In this document: positions 56,001 to 63,075 of the stretch, piece after piece
How positions within the stretch are numbered: the first letter of the stretch is position 1
Layout of the letters: each line of letters starts with the position of its first letter
Assembly: GCA_025359125.1 (NCBI GenBank)
Contig: JANYHI010000062.1
Location: forward strand, 1-63,371
DNA length: 63,371 nucleotides
Direction of reading: 5' to 3'
Source of the DNA: Cytophagales bacterium
Lineage (GTDB): Bacteria; Bacteroidota; Bacteroidia; Cytophagales; Cyclobacteriaceae
Made by a program: the position numbers and the translations under genes
The notes under the pieces: generated by a model
The model's database searches: none
Seen by the model: the letters and a program-made list of their open reading frames with translations, nothing else
Told to the model about the DNA's origin: nothing

Positions 56001-59000
56001 AATACATTTACCGATTCTGGAGATTTACTTCCGAATACCGATTCAGATGCAGCAACCACTGCGCTGACATCAGTAACAATAAGATTTTATGCGCCTTATA
56101 CGCTTCGCAGAATAGCACTTTACAGTAACGGAGTAGAAATCCCCGGCACTGAGTTGGATGCTACCACGTATAACAACGGCTCAGGCGTAATTACCAACGC
56201 CACTCCGTTTTATGATTTTACCTGGAGCCAACCACAGGCTACCGCAACAAACCCAATTTTAGTTACCGCATCAGATGATGGAGAAGTGCCCTTAAGTGTA
56301 AGGGTGAGTTTTAAAAATACCGCACCTTCTATAACAGATGGTGATATCATTAAAGCTGATTTAATTGCCGCTGCTGTTGGTACAGGCTCCAAATTCTTTA
56401 ACGGAAACCCCGCAAACTCCGGAATAGGTATTGTCGGAAATGTGGGGCCATTTATTGGAGGCCAAACACATAGTGGTGGTGCCGGAACTATTGGAAAAAT
56501 TGATGTGGTAGCTACTAGTTTGGATTTTCTTCCAGCTAATCAACCTAGCCCTTTTGCAGGCTTAGCGCCTTCGCCAGTCGGTCTTGATCCACTGCTACCA
56601 ACAGTAACTGCGGGTAAGGTAACGGCAAGAGATACTAATGGAAACGTAGATACTAATTTTGTTACAGACACTCCTGCAAGTGGAGGCATTAAGCTAACAG
56701 ACGGAAACGGTACGGTTATTACTTTGCCTACTACAGGGTTTGTAGCGGGTATACTTGATCTTAAGGGCATGATCTATAATTCTACTGGCGATGGAACTGT
56801 AAGAGTGCAAACCAAAAACTCTCTAGCCGTGCTACCAATACAGCCTGTTCTAGATAGCAAATTCCCTATTAACAATACGGGTAAATCTCAGTTTTGCAAT
56901 GCTGTACAAGTAATCAATACCACAGTGCAATACGATGCATCTACAACCGCATTATCTGCATCACCAGATGCTACAGGACAAGCTAATTTAAAAGGTGGAA
57001 AAACAGGCCTTTCCATTTTTGGATTCACTTTTACGGCAACGGGCATTCAAGGAAGCGAGCCTAAGCTAAATAAATTTACTATTGGCTTCAAAACAGGCTC
57101 TCATAGTTCTAGTGCATCTGCTGGAAAAAACTGGTATTATAAACCTAGCACATCTGTTACGGTATTCAATAGCACTACCTTTAAAATTTTATACAATGGA
57201 ATAGATATAATAAGCAAGGGCGGAACCTATACCATAGGTGCCTCTACCACCCCTGGTGAATTTGATCTAATAAATGTTGACCTTTCGGGTTTTGTAAATC
57301 TCCCAAATTCAAACTCTCTCAGCACACCAGCTAATATTGTCTTGCAAGTAGACGTCTCATCTACAACCAACGGGGCTACACAAACGCTTATCCCATATTT
57401 GGTTGACGCGGGCTTTGGCTCAACCACAGATGCAAACATTTTGGTATCTAACGGAACCGCTTATAGTATTGGATCAAAAATAGGTACGCCCAATACTTCT
57501 GGGGGTGCCAAAGAGATAGATGGGATAGAATTTAATTTTGCCTCGGCAAACCCACCTAAGCTTTTGGCAGACAAGAACATTTACCCCAACATATTAACAA
57601 GTCCATTCACGCCCCAATCCAACGTTGATCCCGTAAGGCTTGCTGGCACACTACCAACAAAACCTAAGCTCGTATTACAATTTGATACTAACGTTGGAGT
57701 GCTTGACGATCCTACTAATGGCCTTACCCCTACAGCATCCATTTATGACAGAACAAATTCACAAAAAGTAGCTGATTTGTACCTCGATGTAAGTGGCACT
57801 CAAGTGCAGGCAATCGTTGCTGCTAATGGCCAGACAATCAATAACAATGCGGTTTACGGTCAACTTACTTTCAATGTTTGCGCTGTTGGGCAGCCAACTC
57901 AATTTCTTTCTACACCATTACTGAATGATCATGTTTATTATGTTAACATAGTTCAAGCTGGATACAATCAATTAAATGGTAAAGGAGCTGGTATTGCTGA
58001 TGTTCAGTTAAATTTCTTTGGCGGAGTAAGCGATAATTCTACTTTGTATTTTAAAACATGGAGTAACACAGCTCCTATTGTCAGCGATGTTTCAAGTCCT
58101 TTTAACAACACAGCCCTTGCAACAGTCTCGGCTACCTTTAGTGAAGCGGGTACCGCTTATTTCCTAATCTTGCCACACTCAAATACTTACACTGCCACTA
58201 CCTTTACAGGAGCACAGATTAAAAGTGGTATGGTATCGGGGAGTTTGAACACTCCTTTCGCAGTGCTTATTAATCAACTGGGTGTACCTAAGCCTCCTGC
58301 TGGTGGCTCATTTGGGCCACAGCAAACTTTTGAATTTGCCGCTTCACTTTCCTCTACGTTGGACTATGATGTATTTATTTACACCGAAAACAATGTAGTT
58401 GCCCCTGCAGGTGTCCCTACAGGTTCTCCTGTTTACTATAATGCGAATTTGATTAAAGGTGCAACGGTTGTAGACCCTTCTACTAGTGGTCTTAGTCTTA
58501 CATCAACCCTACCACTCTACCAAATTTGCCCTGATAGCTACACCACGTTAACACAACCAATGGTGATAATGGAAAGCCTTTCCTTTGGAAAGAATTTCTT
58601 TCAGCAGACTGGAGATCAAACGGTGAATATTTTGCTGCCACCAGGTTACGAATTTGATACTAATCTTAATCCCATTAATCCTTTGTCAATTTCTTTAGGG
58701 CCTGCCACTAATGATTTTGTAAATATTACTACCGGTGTTGGGATTGGTTCTACGACTAATTTTACATTTAGCAGCAATACAATTTTGCAGATTAGGTTTA
58801 ACAATAGTGGCTCAAGTAATTATGATGTAATCTCAATTTCAGGATTGCGAGTAATAGGAAAGCGAGCACCTCTTACTGGCGCTTTGCCTCCACAAGGAGA
58901 TATTGTATGGTTCTATGGAAATGATGCCATCACTAACAAAACACCTGCTAATATTCCATTAAAATTAGGAACCATCGGGATATCCATCCCTACCATAGTA

Positions 59001-62000
59001 CCCGATTTTACAAACTCATATTGGAATAATACCAATACGATTTCACCTTACTATACCAACTACCCTCTAATAACCGCTAATTCAAGCGCAGCTTCTTATA
59101 TGCTTGGAAATGGCGCGACCATTTTTGGAAAAGTAAATGCGATACCAGATAACTTTAGTACACAGGTTAGACTGGAGCCAATTTCAAAATCGTTTAGTAT
59201 TGCAGAAGATTTTCTGGCCAGTACATTTAGCGGAGCTGGTGTAAGCGGTGATTTGCTTACCCTGGGAGCAGTAGTAAAAGATGCACCGTTCAATATTGTA
59301 ATGGAACACACAGATGTAAATGGATGTGCCTTTGTGCAAAGTGAGCAGTATATAGTTTATGATCACAACAGTCCCATCTCTACAAAACTTGGATTACCAA
59401 CTGTGGGGCACATTAATCAAATTACTGGCCAACCTTTTATACTTGGCACTGTACAAGATATTGTTAATACTAATTTTAATACTTCAAATTTTTCAAATAT
59501 CACTGGTAATTCTGGTGAGGCAAACGCAGTAACCCCTATTCAAACGTTGACAGCAATTGAAAAAGCTGGCTATTCTTTGTTAGAGTTACAAGCCGATTTG
59601 CCATTGAGTGAAGTAGCCCTGAATGCTGTTAGTAAATCATCTCAGCTAATCTCTGGAACTAATTGGAGAACGTTAATTCAATCCTTACCATTGAATACTT
59701 TTACTGGTAGCGCTTTTACCCAAGCCAATTGGGAATATGCCAATATATTAAATGCATCAACGGCAACTGTTACGTCCACACCATTCCCTGCACCAAACAG
59801 TACCCTTCCGATTAAGAATGTTTATGATTATTTCAAGAAAAGCTCACCTTTCGGAAATTATTTCTGGGATGGAGGCTCGCCAGGAAAAATTGAATTTACC
59901 GGGCTTTATATGAATGCCGCTGACAATTCTATTTTTGTGCCTTTCAAACAGGATGTAGAATTGTTTGTGCCCGCAGTGCCAATCATTGAAATTCAATCTC
60001 CAAATAGTCCTCCGTATGATTTGGCTGATGCTGCAATTGCAAAAGCTCCTACACTCAATCCTTCACAATACCCAAGTGGTTATAAAGGAACTGCCGTCTT
60101 CTGCGAATTTGGTGGAACTATTTCACTAATTGCATTTCCTCAGGCAAATGGAGGAGCATCAGTCGGGAAATTTGCGATATATAAATATGCTGGTTACAAT
60201 TTTACTTCAAATTCAGGCGTATCAATAACTACTGGTTTTGTTGATAACAATAACGGCACAATGACTATAGATCCGACAGATGTGAATATAAGAAATAACT
60301 ATAATGATATTCTTGTAACCTACACTTATCAAGCCAACAACTCTCCTGCTGTTGGTACTGGTTATTTGATAATTAGGGTTGCACCCAACCCAATTACTAA
60401 TTTTACTGCGAGAAGTATTGTAAACGGTGTTAATTCACCTAATTCATCTGATCCACTAGCAATATGTGCCAATAATCAAATAGACTTTAATGCAACCTCC
60501 TCCACTATAAATGGAACATCAATTACTTCTGCAAATAATGTAGGTTTTAAATATGCATGGAATTTCTCAGATGCTAACTCGGGTGCAAACACTTCTAATC
60601 TATCTGCACCTAGTCACACTTTTGCCAAATCAAATACGTATGATGTTAAACTAGACATCATTTCAAATTATGGTTGTAATTCAATTCCTCAAAATATTCC
60701 ACAAGGAACAACCATCGGTACTAAATCTATTACACTTACAGTTGGAGATTTACCAACCGTAGATTTCTCTTTCTATGGAAATTGCGTTACCGATGCAACT
60801 ATTTTTGTTGATGCGTCCTCTACCCCTGGTACTGTAACATCGGGCAAAGCGCATAAGTTTTTATGGGATTTTAATACTGCAAATCCTAATACCCAAACGT
60901 ATACTGGCTTTGACTTAACCATTACAAATCCTCCAGCTCCATTTAACAGACCCGTTGGTGCAACAGATGGCAGAAATCTTAATGGCGCAACTGGAGCAAC
61001 CAATGTGAGTAACACTTATCAAACAGCTAATTTCTATAAGGTGAAATTGACTACCATTACCGACCTTGGCTGCTCAAACTACAAAGTAAAGAGTGTTGCG
61101 CAGCTCCCAGTTGTAACACCTACTAAATCAGCTGCATTTAATGAGTACTTTAGTACAAATGGTGGCTGGCTAACTCTTGATATCAGCGGGGCGGTGCCAT
61201 TATCAATTGCTGATGGAGGTAAGTCATCTTGGGTGTGGAATAATCCAGCCGCCCTAGGTAAGTGGACTACAACTTCTAATTATACTGCTAACGAGAAATC
61301 GGCACTTTATTCTGCCTGTTTAGATTTATCCACTATTCCAAGGCCAGTTATGTCGCTTAGAAGTTATTTAGATTTAACCGCAGGTGAAGGCCTTGTTGTT
61401 CAATATTCCAAAGACCAATTAAATATCCAGGATAAAAACAAAGCTTGGAAAACTCTAGGAACTACACCAGGTGCAACTTCGTCTCCTTCCCCTGGGTTAT
61501 TCTGGTATAACCGTTCTGGCCTTCCTTCAAACCCAGGAACAGGCTATACTAATTCAGATAATGCATTTAGTTATGGCTGGACAGATAAATTAGGATATAC
61601 CGAACCTAAGCATGCATTAGAAGACATTACTTCTGCTTTGCCAAATACAAATAGTAGAGTTATCCTAAGATTTGCTTTCTCCGCTTTAAATGCAGGTGGT
61701 AAGGGAATTACGATAGATAGCGTTAGAGTTGGAAGCCGAACTAGAACCATCCTATTCGAAAATTTCACGACTACAGATTTAACTCCTGATACAGATCCAA
61801 ACTCTGTAAGGAATAAACAATTAAAAGATGAGGTAGATTATATAAAAGCCTTTACAGCCCAACAAATAAGTAGCACTCAGTTGGTTAACATTAATTATCA
61901 TATTGGATTCTTAGGAAAAGATCCTTTTAATGCTTTGAATCCTGCCGACCCTAGCTCAAGAGCTCTATATTATAATGTAAGTCAAGTACCATATGCATAT

Positions 62001-62804
62001 TTAGATGGACAGCACAATCAATATAAAAATAGCTCTGAATTATTTCAAAACTGGGGCAAAGGGGCTTATGATCTACAAACTCTTAATTTGGCTAATGCAG
62101 ATTTCTTAACAAATAATACAACGGCTATTTCGAATAATGCAAAGGGTACAATTGAAGTTGATGTGAATGTTATACCGGCTAAAGACATGAAGGGCGGTAC
62201 TACGCTATACATTGGTGTGTTAGAAGCCTCCATTCTAAAATCACAATTAACAGGTACGCCCTCTATCACAACCGGAGAAACTCAATTTGATTATGTGCTA
62301 AGAGCTATGTTGCCAAATGCTATTGGAACAAAGTATAAGGAAGGAACCTTTAAAAATGGGGTATCCGTACATCTAGGTCCGAATGGAAAAGTAAACACCA
62401 CTGATAAGTTTACATGGGTAGCAGATAAATTTTACAGCAATAATTTATCGGTGGTAATCTTCCTTCAAGATTCAACCAAAGAAGTGTACCAGGCAGAGTT
62501 ATTTCAAAATATTACTCCACCTACTCCCGTTACAGGCATCGAGCAACTCACACCAGAAAGTGTGAACCTCTACCCTAACCCGGCTAACCAGGAGTTTACG
62601 ATTGAGTTGCCTCGGGCGCTTAGAGCCGATGCCAACGTGAGAATGATTGATCAAGTAGGGCAAACCATTGATGCGGGAGTTTTACCTACCGGAAAAAATA
62701 CTAAGACTGTAAGTACGTTCGGTTTGGCGAGCGGAGTGTACATTGTTGAAATACTCACCGATGAAGGATCGGTTGTAAGAAAGAAAGTGATTGTAGTACA
62801 TTAA
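47055..62804 (+). CDS. Giant mosaic surface protein with type A T9SS sorting domain
   Basis: A 5249-residue exported protein, one quarter of the window. Signal peptide MKRIFTLRISFTLLLWSIAL...SFSQ. Order: Fn3-like; MBG/YDG-like repeats (about 250-460, SKIYDATTTA); several Fn3-like domains; alternating A and B modules (about 975-3255), B with a D-x-N-x-N-x-D loop at 1162, 2240, 2542, 2824 (degenerate) and 3193; a glycine-rich domain (about 1790-2040) inside this stretch; further A-like and beta-sandwich units; two PKD domains (about 4496-4680); a jelly-roll-like domain (about 4693-4895); an Omp28-like segment (about 4896-5020); and a type A T9SS C-terminal domain from 5168 (SVNLYPNPANQEF; ASGVYIVEI). 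The loops suggest calcium binding. No catalytic site is recognised; adhesin or surface sensor is the best guess. Confidence 0.9.
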   Translation: MKRIFTLRISFTLLLWSIALISFSQSDPTAFTAGTVTSTSFQFTWTDGTNNDKIYIVRTTTGTAPAVLVDNPYTVGTVFGDGSVLIGIVNGGTQTYTDNTPALTPGATYSYRIVGHRNSNDHNSPAGATGTITTPLISTGGSIAALPTTYGYVSAEGTFTFTASDLAAATETVTVTAPTGFEVSLTSGGTFTPSVTKNAVAKAIASTSVFIRVKASSTTTPATYSGNVTLSAPSITTAVTIATTASVVSPKNLTMAGLTVAGSKIYDATTTAVVGGSAALLSAEAIAAGTLGDGKPFSGDVVNISGSAIGTYNSKDVATAATVTFSGLSLGGAQAANYTFTIQIPAAATITPKALTLSSAITDNKTFNGTPAATLNSASLSGAEAPSSGNTADGLPYTGDGVTVTGSGTGTFASNGPGAGIVVNSISGFTLSSTPAGNYTPTQPASSTGTIFSIQPLVPSTLMIFSAVTNTTMNVSWTTNGTGSNRILVVKQGSSPTAPVNGTTSTNSTTYTANTAIGSVTAGEITAAGSYVVYIGSGAPPTVNLTNLNPNTSYTFNLYEFNTSTPGDENYLTSSLLTGTQTTSNEPLNHVTALTASATASAITVSWTAASGSPAPTNYLISARNVTAGGSFQAFSDGASVPTNDVNLTTGNNGVQSVAFGTNTFNGWTTLTPGSLYEFQVNSYTTTGTPTPDYKTSPAAPTVQVYVEPSGSASAPTFSNITPNSIDITVGGAIGTGAAGGYLVIRKAISAPLGTPSDGTVYTNASTIGSDQVVYVGAAGTFTDGGLSALTNYFYDVYAFSGTGAGLTNYKITSPGAANTTTLCTPPASQATAISFGASTASSVVVNITRGSGTNVLLLIKQGAASAVSPTSGTAYTASNTSPFSLGSTISGYSVAYNGTGAATTSVTVSNLSGTVAYNFKVFEFNSTGNCYLIGSPATNDFTTPSASLSSTLTAGTGSATLSSIANTQPTQVTAFTWTSTDLGDDNVSSRLSSLTFRLGTAGMGNDPVFTDFTQFVLGAELYDNHGSGPSEHNTAVITSTGITISGINYGDPNDNADINDLGTIPDGGNKTYTLKLWFKTSLGGSLPTTIDGKHLVLSLSTADIAIVTGKSGYAPGATTNSGAANNTFDVTATAIRINQQPSTSATATVALATQPIFEAIDANTNRDLLNNALTVGTSNGSIGPASAPAAFISGIANFTGSGFKFNNTGTTTMNVSITSPTLTSPNSNSITVIATTNLASSTATMSASPLTNSTTGSITAGVATNAVLKFSLTTSGSPLTVSQLIFNSSVSPTNLLSGFKLYSNTTDNFTGAIQEATSSSLTFSTLSIPVSSTPKYFFLVCDVDPYFPSANPTINFSIQTSNITVSAGTVTGSTQTGITYTLQDVTPPTVQSIAIVAPPTTNIWSTSNGTSASNITYRVTFSEPVSGIQYSGGNNNFQVAKTGTVAFSNPTGAATASNFVDITLTGGSGQGLIRVDFTEKDNVVDVAGNPVGGSGIGNGNFTTAFSGNTYYTIALPQPVVEAITINTSNITGNSITLIWTGTATTPVPTHFLVLAKPTTSGSFPILEDVVPATGSHHYISDGALAQNIAYVLGTNTATFNGLNSGTSYDFRVYKYALGANNSNDNIDYETTTPGVKNAVATTTASLSSVLLNSTPVPISSLKNANNNSVNVMQFTIYDDGQDPISPNVMTLHPNGLAQESITFTLREQLTLLEGASVTGFTSSTGTVASAVYSGKGTTNTITLISAADGQWTAGTTISYSAAIGNAQLLTLGNMQQINSHVVAAVSDVTQTFTTSGTFIVPAGVTSVIVEAWGAGGSAGGWDNVYGGGSQGGGGGAYSRSLLTVSPGNSYNYSVGTGGASVNPNPTTCCFPGMKGGSSIFGSSLVVADGGDGGESGTYFAYYGTSYAGIYRPGNFGLGGKAVVGIGDVKFSGGNGGSGGGNLVTNNGTGPFPMGPNGAGGGGSSAGVFANGNAGNSAPVGACGGCGFVGGAAPVSGGSGGIGFQNSPGVIGGFPGGGGGGTGASFLSGAGSIGQIKVTYSLPVGGGNSDWDADNSPFKFSQLVITQGTGNSAALANWQNVIAGAELFDGTNTVAGTVNSSDITFSSIPSSVNTDLGFIDDAIAAPSPKTYTLKVWLRNDLSNVLAVTVDGLNLDFKVDPTVAANLTYNDVSNSNQQSSRLVSTQPSLQSGANQIQVVASKLVYNTAGTAPTNTNPQSQIGVGIPFSSSTAQNPEVYALDVNNNLDLDYTSGNGNTGTISNPLQGFTQSTSSLPFTNGKLTLKTLSFTTGSQTTLNTQIVVTGNGSPTVTAATSTNVWPVISNLTSISQGPTAPGLELASFSSITNSLPAAFNFDFAVSDDVGADGINFTNNDGLPTIIPSITISQDPNNGTNGGGDVATFDDWTKTIAGAQLSDGINTVNVTSINTSSLDFTLPPVMQTVPDGGSKNYQLRIWLKNPVDPALLDILDNKDFAFSINQGGLGIYGTPNQSSTYANSSTNTGDGLNKVIVTASKLDFITQWATNANQDYDAPLSPTPTAKARDANQNLDLDFNTAVTVQGNPTITYPLANAAVTVLNGLLTFNSSLQVLSSAGGVNGATTNLMLTSGALTGTSNNFKLNYSGSSDIVRDISFTYPTNILYDAANNQVANITNTTGIAMERFTVRDGGASNDSDGSATKLTAITLNVTNWQNLRNLALYDGATEIKDLDVASTINTITGDITFSSFTNPFSTPDNNNPSATNLTVKATFKGLGVPDNQVVTFRVVSVTAAAVSSSQFGTTTPVGIQSSVSSNQNKIEVVATQIIYTTVPSTASINVPIAVTVQAQDAFLNLDADYNGASSIPALHLTTGNTSDYTVLNLPSGNFVGGILNYPGAFQFTSGTTLTQLVINGGAANSGGASVDAGAITGISPAPGIDVKTSFESAIVADPTFSAFATPPTIGYVNYQENSNIQNTGTSYELLRILLVDGSRSSSFIYNNGSTTAPLNTFTDSGDLLPNTDSDAATTALTSVTIRFYAPYTLRRIALYSNGVEIPGTELDATTYNNGSGVITNATPFYDFTWSQPQATATNPILVTASDDGEVPLSVRVSFKNTAPSITDGDIIKADLIAAAVGTGSKFFNGNPANSGIGIVGNVGPFIGGQTHSGGAGTIGKIDVVATSLDFLPANQPSPFAGLAPSPVGLDPLLPTVTAGKVTARDTNGNVDTNFVTDTPASGGIKLTDGNGTVITLPTTGFVAGILDLKGMIYNSTGDGTVRVQTKNSLAVLPIQPVLDSKFPINNTGKSQFCNAVQVINTTVQYDASTTALSASPDATGQANLKGGKTGLSIFGFTFTATGIQGSEPKLNKFTIGFKTGSHSSSASAGKNWYYKPSTSVTVFNSTTFKILYNGIDIISKGGTYTIGASTTPGEFDLINVDLSGFVNLPNSNSLSTPANIVLQVDVSSTTNGATQTLIPYLVDAGFGSTTDANILVSNGTAYSIGSKIGTPNTSGGAKEIDGIEFNFASANPPKLLADKNIYPNILTSPFTPQSNVDPVRLAGTLPTKPKLVLQFDTNVGVLDDPTNGLTPTASIYDRTNSQKVADLYLDVSGTQVQAIVAANGQTINNNAVYGQLTFNVCAVGQPTQFLSTPLLNDHVYYVNIVQAGYNQLNGKGAGIADVQLNFFGGVSDNSTLYFKTWSNTAPIVSDVSSPFNNTALATVSATFSEAGTAYFLILPHSNTYTATTFTGAQIKSGMVSGSLNTPFAVLINQLGVPKPPAGGSFGPQQTFEFAASLSSTLDYDVFIYTENNVVAPAGVPTGSPVYYNANLIKGATVVDPSTSGLSLTSTLPLYQICPDSYTTLTQPMVIMESLSFGKNFFQQTGDQTVNILLPPGYEFDTNLNPINPLSISLGPATNDFVNITTGVGIGSTTNFTFSSNTILQIRFNNSGSSNYDVISISGLRVIGKRAPLTGALPPQGDIVWFYGNDAITNKTPANIPLKLGTIGISIPTIVPDFTNSYWNNTNTISPYYTNYPLITANSSAASYMLGNGATIFGKVNAIPDNFSTQVRLEPISKSFSIAEDFLASTFSGAGVSGDLLTLGAVVKDAPFNIVMEHTDVNGCAFVQSEQYIVYDHNSPISTKLGLPTVGHINQITGQPFILGTVQDIVNTNFNTSNFSNITGNSGEANAVTPIQTLTAIEKAGYSLLELQADLPLSEVALNAVSKSSQLISGTNWRTLIQSLPLNTFTGSAFTQANWEYANILNASTATVTSTPFPAPNSTLPIKNVYDYFKKSSPFGNYFWDGGSPGKIEFTGLYMNAADNSIFVPFKQDVELFVPAVPIIEIQSPNSPPYDLADAAIAKAPTLNPSQYPSGYKGTAVFCEFGGTISLIAFPQANGGASVGKFAIYKYAGYNFTSNSGVSITTGFVDNNNGTMTIDPTDVNIRNNYNDILVTYTYQANNSPAVGTGYLIIRVAPNPITNFTARSIVNGVNSPNSSDPLAICANNQIDFNATSSTINGTSITSANNVGFKYAWNFSDANSGANTSNLSAPSHTFAKSNTYDVKLDIISNYGCNSIPQNIPQGTTIGTKSITLTVGDLPTVDFSFYGNCVTDATIFVDASSTPGTVTSGKAHKFLWDFNTANPNTQTYTGFDLTITNPPAPFNRPVGATDGRNLNGATGATNVSNTYQTANFYKVKLTTITDLGCSNYKVKSVAQLPVVTPTKSAAFNEYFSTNGGWLTLDISGAVPLSIADGGKSSWVWNNPAALGKWTTTSNYTANEKSALYSACLDLSTIPRPVMSLRSYLDLTAGEGLVVQYSKDQLNIQDKNKAWKTLGTTPGATSSPSPGLFWYNRSGLPSNPGTGYTNSDNAFSYGWTDKLGYTEPKHALEDITSALPNTNSRVILRFAFSALNAGGKGITIDSVRVGSRTRTILFENFTTTDLTPDTDPNSVRNKQLKDEVDYIKAFTAQQISSTQLVNINYHIGFLGKDPFNALNPADPSSRALYYNVSQVPYAYLDGQHNQYKNSSELFQNWGKGAYDLQTLNLANADFLTNNTTAISNNAKGTIEVDVNVIPAKDMKGGTTLYIGVLEASILKSQLTGTPSITTGETQFDYVLRAMLPNAIGTKYKEGTFKNGVSVHLGPNGKVNTTDKFTWVADKFYSNNLSVVIFLQDSTKEVYQAELFQNITPPTPVTGIEQLTPESVNLYPNPANQEFTIELPRALRADANVRMIDQVGQTIDAGVLPTGKNTKTVSTFGLASGVYIVEILTDEGSVVRKKVIVVH

Positions 62805-62822
62805 CCTAAACCTACTTCACCG

Positions 62823-62852
62823 AAAAGCCCCGCAACATGCGGGGCTTTTTTT
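62823..62852 (+). terminator. Strong terminator closing the six-gene cluster
   Basis: AAAAGCCCCGC (62823-62833) pairs with GCGGGGCTTTT (62839-62849) around AACAT, followed by more T. It lies 18 bases after the giant gene's stop. Confidence 0.95.
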
Positions 62853-62887
62853 ATGTTTCTGACTGGTTGGTGGTATTCTTCACCGCC

Positions 62888-62915
62888 AACCCTTACAAAC
62901 TAACCCTTACAAACT
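62888..62915. repeat. 14-bp direct repeat, two copies
   Basis: AACCCTTACAAACT occurs twice head to tail (62888-62901 and 62902-62915), directly before the hairpin at 62917. Confidence 0.75.
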
Positions 62916-62916
62916 A

Positions 62917-62941
62917 TTTGCGGGTGAAGAACACCCGCAAA
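62917..62941. other. Perfect 10-bp hairpin in the gene-free tail
   Basis: TTTGCGGGTG (62917-62926) and CACCCGCAAA (62932-62941) pair perfectly around AAGAA. No T run follows. Downstream, TGGCTTTAG (62961-62969) is complementary to CTAAAGCCA (62987-62995), which can alternatively pair with GGCTTTT at 63000-63006. Confidence 0.65.
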
Positions 62942-63075
62942 GGCAGAGTCGGTAGATAGTTGGCTTTAGTCAAAAAAAATATTGGGCTAAAGCCATTTAG
63001 GCTTTTCTTTATTTGCTCCCCGACATAAATATCGGAGCTAATTTTTCTAACGCATATTGTGGGTTTATAGAAAGG

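Noticed and set aside
36744-62804. Prophage or integrated element
   Set aside because: No integrase, terminase, capsid, tRNA target or flanking direct repeat; genes are of chromosomal Bacteroidota type.
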